64,000 nt of DNA. It comes from an uncultured Clostridium sp. (GTDB taxonomy: Bacteria > Bacillota > Clostridia > Lachnospirales > Lachnospiraceae). Shown piece after piece: positions 59,419-64,000 of the stretch. How positions within the stretch are numbered: the stretch's first letter is position 1; every line of letters begins with the position of its first letter. The stretch lies in the NCBI GenBank assembly GCA_900543885.1, contig UQTA01000007.1, positions 20,033-84,032 of the forward strand, written 5' to 3'. The notes beneath the pieces were generated by a model, which saw only the letters and a list, made by a program, of their open reading frames with translations, had not been told where the DNA came from and did not search any database. The translations under genes and the position numbers were made by a program.

Positions 59419-62400
59419 ATGAGATGGGCCTATTTATTCAACAGCGCGATCCGCTCACGGGGATTTTCCTACTACAAAAACGGCAGCGTTAAAAAAATCC
59501 AGAAAAAGGGAAATACCTATACCGGGACTGTAAAAGGTTCTGGTTCTCACCTTTACAGGGTAACCATCGAAATCAAAGATGAAAGTATCCATTCTATATC
59601 CTGTACCTGTCCCTATGCCATGGGCAACATAGCAACCTGTAAGCATGAAGCCGCTGTTTTATATATGATTGAAAATCAGCCTGAACAAATCATTAACTTT
59701 TCACCGGATCCACCGGAGAAAGAGGATCCGCCTTTAGACCCATCTGTTTTAGATCAGCTTATGGCCTCTCCCGGAGAATATACCTATTTTCACCCAGAAG
59801 AAATGGGAAAATCTCTTCCTATTACCACTTCTATGTGGGAAAAAGCACTGGATTTTGTACATTCTGGAAAAATAATACTTAACAGCATGAAAACCGATTT
59901 TCCCAGCGGTTATTATTCTGCCGATAGTTTCATGAATCTGGATATCACCGGTATTTTTCCAAAATCCACCTCCAGCCCTTATATGCGGCCAGAAGTCCAT
60001 ATGACCTGTGATCCTACTCATATCCTCCAGTGCCGCTGTACTTACAGAGGCTGCGGCACCAGTTATGACGGCGAGTCACAATATGGCGCCAAACTCCCCT
60101 GCATCCACGGACTGGCACTGTACTATCTTGCCGGCCTTAAGATGAAAAAAGAAAAACCTGGTGACGCCACTGACCGCAACGGAAAGAATTTCCTGGACCG
60201 TTTTCAGTTTGTTACCGCACGCAACCTGCTGCAGGATATGGCAGACGCAGTTCCAGGTGAAACACTGGAAATGGAAGCCCGGATCAACGATAAATATTAC
60301 GAAGGACCCTCCGTCTCTTTCCGTATTGGTTCCAAATCCCTGTACATTATCAAAGATCTGACTCAGTTTGTGAAACAAATGGAGCAAAAGCAACTGGTCC
60401 AGTTCGGTACTAAGACTACTTTAAAACTGGGAGAAGAATATCTTACAGAGCAGGGAAAACGTTACTATTCTTTTATCAAAAAATACATTACAGAGCAAAA
60501 CAGGGCCAATTCCTATTACTATCGTTCCTATCATTATGCAAGCAATATACCAGAAAATATAAAACAGGAACTTCCTCTTTTTGGACAGCGGATCGATGAT
60601 CTGTTTGATGCTATAGGTTCCAATACTATCGAGCTGTCCGCTTCTGACGAAAGCCGTAAAAGCAGGAAAAATAAGGTTTTTCTTACCTGTCGTGATGCAG
60701 TTCTCCCTCTGTCCCTGGTGCTGTCTCCTGTATATAACGTAAATAACAACCCGGCTCCCTGTTCCCATGACAAAAACGATCCTGTTCTTCTTCCCAAGGC
60801 TGAGGACTTTGATGGTATCTGTGTAAGTGGTTCTCTCCCGGAAACCATTAACGGCGCAAATGCCTCTTATTACATCGATCCTCCTTATTTTAACCGTATT
60901 TCAAAAGACCGTGTAAAAGAGATCGCGCCTTTAGCAGATATGGCCTTTGATGGTATCATACAGTTCACCATAGGCCGACGCAATTTATCCCAGTTTTACT
61001 ACAAAACTCTTCCATGGATGAGACGCATTGCCGATGTAGATGAATCAGAAATAGATTCTGTTCAGTCTTTTTTACCGCCGGAAGCCCATTTTTCTTTCTA
61101 TCTGGACGCTGAAGACACATTTATCAGCTGCCGGGCAGAAGTTTCCTATGGTGACCAATTGACAATTCCTCTGATCCAGCGAGAACACGATGAAATTCTG
61201 CCGGAAACTTTCCGTGATCCTGACCGCGAATATGCAGCCGCACAGACCGTACTCCAGTTTTTTCCATTCATACAGGCAAACGGCCTTTATTACAGCGAAA
61301 AAGAGGAAGATTCCATTTTTCAGATCCTGGCAGATGGTGTAGACCACCTGCTTGCACTGGGAGATGTTCACAGCACCGATCGTTTCCGTAAGATCACCAT
61401 TCGCAAAACTCCCAAGCTTTCTGTTGGTATTTCACTGGATAACGGACTTTTAGATCTGTCTGTTTCAGCAGATGATATTTCAAATGAGGAACTGCTGGAA
61501 ATTTTGAAAAGTTACCGGAAAAAGAAGAAATTTTTCCGCCTGAAAAATGGTGATTTTCTGAATCTGGAAGAAGATGATGAAAGCAATCTTTTCATGCTTG
61601 AAAGTCTGTTAAATGAGCTGCAGATCTCACCAAAAGATTTTGTAAAGGGAAAAATGCATCTTCCTGCTTACCGCGCGCTTTACTTAAATCATCTGATAGA
61701 ACAGTCTGAAGAACTGTATGCCCAGCGCGACCGGCGCTTTAAACAGCTGATACGTGAATTTAAATCTGTCAATGATACCGATTTTGAGATCCCTGACCAT
61801 TTAAAAACCACTATGCGTAATTACCAAGCAGAAGGTTATAAGTGGCTCCGGCTTTTAGATCACTTTGGCTTTGGCGGGATCCTTGCTGACGAAATGGGAC
61901 TTGGAAAGACTTTGCAGGCTATCTCTGTTTTATCTGCCTGCAAAAATGAAAATGGTCATTGCCATACATTAGTAATTTCCCCCGCTTCTCTGGTCTACAA
62001 CTGGTATGAAGAAATCCGCCGTTTTGCTCCTGAGCTGCGGGCAGTTCCTGTAAGCGGCGCACAGAATGACCGGCAGCAGATTCTTGAAGATCATGAACAT
62101 TACGATATTCTGATCACCTCCTATGACCTGCTAAAAAGAGATATCGATCAGTATGAAACTATAAAATTCGACTTCCAGATCCTAGACGAAGCACAATATA
62201 TTAAAAACCATACAACTGCTGCTTCTAAAGCAGTAAAAGTGATCCACAGCAAGACCCGGCTGGCACTTACCGGCACCCCTATTGAAAACCGGCTCAGTGA
62301 ATTATGGAGTATTTTTGATTATCTTATGCCTGGTTTTCTGTATAAATATGAAACCTTTAAGAAAAGTTTTGAGACCCCTATTGTAAAAAATAAAGAGGAA

Positions 62401-63201
62401 GAAGCTTCCAAACGCCTTCGCCAGATGACTTCTCCCTTCATCCTGCGCCGCCTGAAAAAAGATGTCCTTCGTGACCTTCCGGAAAAACTGGAAGAGGTGC
62501 GTTATGCAAAACCAGAGAAAAAGCAGCTGGATCTTTATAATGGACAGCTAGTACACATGCAGAAACTGCTGAAAAACCAGAAAGAAGAAGAGTTTAATAA
62601 AAACAAGTTAAAAGTTCTGGCTGAGCTTACCAGGATCCGCCAGATCTGCTGTGATCCTTCTCTCTGTTTTGAAAACTATAACGGCGGATCCGCCAAACGA
62701 GAAGCCTGTATGGAATTGATTACCAGTGCCTCTGAAAGCGGTCACAAGATGCTGGTATTTTCCCAGTTTACCTCCATGCTGGAACTTCTTGAAAATGACC
62801 TGAAAGAAGACGGTATTTCCTGGTATAAGATCACTGGTTCTACACCAAAGGAAGAACGTCTGCGCCTGGTAAAAGCATTTAATGAAGACAACGTTCCTGT
62901 TTTCCTGATCTCCTTAAAAGCAGGCGGAACCGGTCTGAACCTTACCGGTGCTGATATCGTCATCCACTACGATCCATGGTGGAATCTGGCAGTACAAAAC
63001 CAGGCAACTGACCGCGCCCATCGCCTGGGACAAACTAAAACAGTCACTGTATACAAACTAATTATGAAAGATTCCATTGAAGAAAAAATCCTGAAAATGC
63101 AGGAAGCAAAGAAAGATCTGGCTGATGAGATCCTGAAAGGTGAAAATGGAAATCTGGCAAGCTTAAGCCAAGAAGAATTAAGAGAGCTGATCGAAAGTTA
63201 G
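59419..63201 (+). CDS. SWIM zinc-finger SNF2-family helicase-like ATPase
   Basis: Protein of 1260 residues. The N-terminal SWIM finger has C62, C64, C74 and H76 (SCTCPYAMGNIATCKH). A large middle region (about 100-790) is family-specific. The SNF2 ATPase has Walker A LADEMGLGKTLQAI (near 823), DEAQ (near 923), LTGTPIENRLSELWSIFDY and the C-lobe LKAGGTGLNLTGAD with QATDRAHRLGQT. It would move along double-stranded DNA and remodel protein-DNA complexes, not unwind. Bacterial proteins of this type (HepA/RapA-like, SWIM-SNF2) are linked to transcription recycling or DNA repair; the exact role is open. Start fits GGGGAGAG 9 nt upstream. Confidence 0.92.
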   Translation: MRWAYLFNSAIRSRGFSYYKNGSVKKIQKKGNTYTGTVKGSGSHLYRVTIEIKDESIHSISCTCPYAMGNIATCKHEAAVLYMIENQPEQIINFSPDPPEKEDPPLDPSVLDQLMASPGEYTYFHPEEMGKSLPITTSMWEKALDFVHSGKIILNSMKTDFPSGYYSADSFMNLDITGIFPKSTSSPYMRPEVHMTCDPTHILQCRCTYRGCGTSYDGESQYGAKLPCIHGLALYYLAGLKMKKEKPGDATDRNGKNFLDRFQFVTARNLLQDMADAVPGETLEMEARINDKYYEGPSVSFRIGSKSLYIIKDLTQFVKQMEQKQLVQFGTKTTLKLGEEYLTEQGKRYYSFIKKYITEQNRANSYYYRSYHYASNIPENIKQELPLFGQRIDDLFDAIGSNTIELSASDESRKSRKNKVFLTCRDAVLPLSLVLSPVYNVNNNPAPCSHDKNDPVLLPKAEDFDGICVSGSLPETINGANASYYIDPPYFNRISKDRVKEIAPLADMAFDGIIQFTIGRRNLSQFYYKTLPWMRRIADVDESEIDSVQSFLPPEAHFSFYLDAEDTFISCRAEVSYGDQLTIPLIQREHDEILPETFRDPDREYAAAQTVLQFFPFIQANGLYYSEKEEDSIFQILADGVDHLLALGDVHSTDRFRKITIRKTPKLSVGISLDNGLLDLSVSADDISNEELLEILKSYRKKKKFFRLKNGDFLNLEEDDESNLFMLESLLNELQISPKDFVKGKMHLPAYRALYLNHLIEQSEELYAQRDRRFKQLIREFKSVNDTDFEIPDHLKTTMRNYQAEGYKWLRLLDHFGFGGILADEMGLGKTLQAISVLSACKNENGHCHTLVISPASLVYNWYEEIRRFAPELRAVPVSGAQNDRQQILEDHEHYDILITSYDLLKRDIDQYETIKFDFQILDEAQYIKNHTTAASKAVKVIHSKTRLALTGTPIENRLSELWSIFDYLMPGFLYKYETFKKSFETPIVKNKEEEASKRLRQMTSPFILRRLKKDVLRDLPEKLEEVRYAKPEKKQLDLYNGQLVHMQKLLKNQKEEEFNKNKLKVLAELTRIRQICCDPSLCFENYNGGSAKREACMELITSASESGHKMLVFSQFTSMLELLENDLKEDGISWYKITGSTPKEERLRLVKAFNEDNVPVFLISLKAGGTGLNLTGADIVIHYDPWWNLAVQNQATDRAHRLGQTKTVTVYKLIMKDSIEEKILKMQEAKKDLADEILKGENGNLASLSQEELRELIES

Positions 63202-63261
63202 CCTGGAAACTGACCAAAAGTTTGATACAATCCCCAAGAAATCAACCTGACAACAAAGGAC

Positions 63262-63290
63262 TTGCATTTTTCATGGAAAAAAGGTAAAAT
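63262..63290 (+). promoter_or_regulatory. Promoter of the broken tRNA gene
   Basis: TTGCAT, 17 bp, TAAAAT, about 50 nt before the tRNA remnant; shows that the remnant was once an expressed gene. Confidence 0.6.
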
Positions 63291-63338
63291 ATTTAAGGAT
63301 TGTACTTCTGAAATTTTAAAGAAACAATCTTTATATAC

Positions 63339-63378
63339 GCCTCTGTAGCTCAGCAGGATAGAGCGTTCGCCTCCTGAG
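63339..63378 (+). pseudogene. 5-prime half of tRNA-Arg, cut at the anticodon loop
   Basis: GCCTCTGTAGCTCAGCAGG then ATAGAGCGTTCGCCTCCTGA reproduces acceptor arm, D arm and anticodon loop of a CCT tRNA-Arg, but the 3-prime half is missing; unrelated sequence starts at about 63379 (GGTTACGTTACAACGG). Truncation at an anticodon loop is typical of an integrase attachment site. Confidence 0.75.
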
Positions 63379-63419
63379 GTTACGTTACAACGGCCACCTT
63401 AGAAAAACTAAATAAGGGA

Positions 63420-63448
63420 TTGCAGTTCGACTTTTGCCGGGCTATAAT
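63420..63448 (+). promoter_or_regulatory. Promoter of the intact tRNA-Arg
   Basis: TTGCAG, 17 bp, TATAAT, 14 nt before the tRNA. Confidence 0.8.
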
Positions 63449-63462
63449 CATATATCAGACAC

Positions 63463-63539
63463 GTCCATATAGCTCAGTTGGATAGAGCACACGCCTCCTA
63501 AGCGTGGGGTCGGAGGTTCAAATCCTCTTATGGACGCCA
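63463..63539 (+). tRNA. tRNA-Arg(CCT)
   Basis: The full cloverleaf closes: acceptor GTCCATA/TATGGAC, D arm with AGCTCAGTTGGATAGAGC, anticodon stem CACGC/GCGTG with loop CTCCTAA (anticodon CCT, reads AGG), T arm with GGTTCAAATCC, discriminator G and an encoded CCA. It has its own promoter and terminator, and sits just inside the apparent junction, so it may be carried by the element to replace the broken host gene. Confidence 0.95.
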
Positions 63540-63548
63540 GCCAACAAC

Positions 63549-63584
63549 GCCGAAAGCCTTTGTTTTTAAGGGTTTTCGGCTTTT
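63549..63584 (+). terminator. Terminator of tRNA-Arg
   Basis: GCCGAAAGCC and GGTTTTCGGC pair across an 11-nt loop, followed by TTTTC. Confidence 0.85.
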
Positions 63585-63700
63585 CTTATATAAAAAGCTG
63601 CGAAAAAGCTCTTTCACTATATGAGATAAAATTCTACTCCAAAATTTGATTTTTGACAACTCCTCCAGAATCGAACTGCTGTTATAAGACAAAATTGCCA

Positions 63701-63791
63701 GCTAATTATTAGCAGAAAACGGGCTGTTCTTGCTAATGAAAATGCCCTTCCTGCTAATCAGACCAAAAATCGTGCTAAAAAACCTGCTAAT
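63701..63791 (+). repeat. GCTAAT repeat cluster upstream of parA
   Basis: GCTAAT occurs at 63701, 63732, 63753 and 63786, with GCTAAA at 63773; the middle spacings are 21 and 20 bp, and an inverted ATTAGC lies at 63708. This spacing is about two helical turns, as in iterons or partition sites. It lies in the AT-rich leader of the parA gene. Confidence 0.45.
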
Positions 63792-63875
63792 GTTCGGCAC
63801 GATATGTCACACGGATATTTGGAAGGAGGATTTAAGAAATTGAAAATGAAGCGAGAGGAAGGAGAGTGACGAAAA

Positions 63876-64000
63876 ATGTCGAAAAAAGCAACCATCATTG
63901 CGGTGGTCAATCAGAAAGGAGGAACCGGCAAGACCACCACCACCGAGAATCTGGGCGTTGGCTTGGCTCTTGAAGGAAAAAAGGTGCTTCTGGTAGACAC
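63876..64000 (+). CDS. ParA-family partition ATPase, partial
   Basis: Only the first 41 residues are in the window: MSKKATIIAVVNQKGGTGKT with the deviant Walker A of ParA/Soj/MinD, then TTTENLGVGLALEGKKVLLV and Asp. It would drive DNA partition. AGGAAGGAGAG precedes the ATG. The codon and base use is GC-richer than the genes to the left, and it lies just after a split tRNA, which suggests the start of a plasmid-like or integrative conjugative element. Confidence 0.88.
   Translation, partial: MSKKATIIAVVNQKGGTGKTTTTENLGVGLALEGKKVLLVD

Noticed and set aside
63379..63462. Intron in a single tRNA-Arg gene joining the 5-prime half to the next tRNA
   Set aside because: The second tRNA is complete, with its own acceptor stem, promoter and terminator, so the first half is a remnant, not an exon.

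Overview
The window reads as chromosomal DNA of an anaerobic, low-to-middle GC Clostridia, most likely a gut Lachnospiraceae. Support comes from the Gram-positive gene set (camelysin/TasA-type surface proteins, SipW-type signal peptidases, Gram-positive type IV pili), HrcA/CIRCE control of clpB, ATP-type PEP carboxykinase, rubredoxin and hemerythrin for oxygen defence, and small families I know mainly from Lachnospiraceae (DUF4250, DUF3881, CmpB-like permease). Species cannot be named from the sequence alone.

Region by region. 1-4 kb: response regulator, histidine kinase and a secreted/membrane protein cut by the left edge. 4-16.5 kb: a seven-gene minus-strand locus of two SipW-type signal peptidases, three TasA/camelysin-like proteins, one further exported protein and a 2200-residue secreted protein with an internally duplicated module; this is the best candidate for an undescribed surface-fibre system. 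16.7-24.5 kb: housekeeping genes (ppk, Ppx/GppA, DUF815 ATPase, pheA, plsC, a permease-like membrane protein). 24.7-32.6 kb: a compact type IV pilus locus with two prepilins, PilB, prepilin peptidase, PilX/W/V-like pseudopilins, PilO, a PilM-PilN fusion, PilC, plus DUF4250. 32.9-35.6 kb: clpB with CIRCE. 35.8-39 kb: a membrane protein, an HD hydrolase and a secreted polysaccharide deacetylase. 39-43 kb: MATE exporter and cytidylate-kinase-like protein opposite a LysR regulator, then a repeat lipoprotein. 43.5-51.4 kb: pckA, M16 peptidase, hemerythrin and rubredoxin, a D-2-hydroxyacid dehydrogenase, threonine aldolase. 51.7-58.3 kb: AraC regulator divergent from a GH31 glycosidase and a complete TRAP transporter. 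58.4-63.2 kb: DUF3881 protein and a SWIM-SNF2 helicase. 63.2-64 kb: a tRNA-Arg gene broken at the anticodon loop, an intact tRNA-Arg(CCT), and the start of a ParA gene, which looks like the left junction of an integrated conjugative or plasmid-like element.

How the parts work together. In the surface locus the two SipW-like peptidases probably mature the neighbouring substrates, and a terminator-like hairpin in the leader may gate the operon. The pilus genes make a pilus assembly machine, but no PilT retraction ATPase is present here. AraC, GH31 and the TRAP genes probably form an uptake-and-cleavage unit for an acidic glycoside. Rubredoxin and hemerythrin lie behind a strong promoter abutted by a Fur/PerR-like palindrome.

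Intergenic spaces carry at least two families of short non-coding inverted-repeat elements (about 70-215 bp), each with full and partial copies, plus a 76-bp direct repeat behind pckA. No rRNA, CRISPR array or transposase gene was seen.
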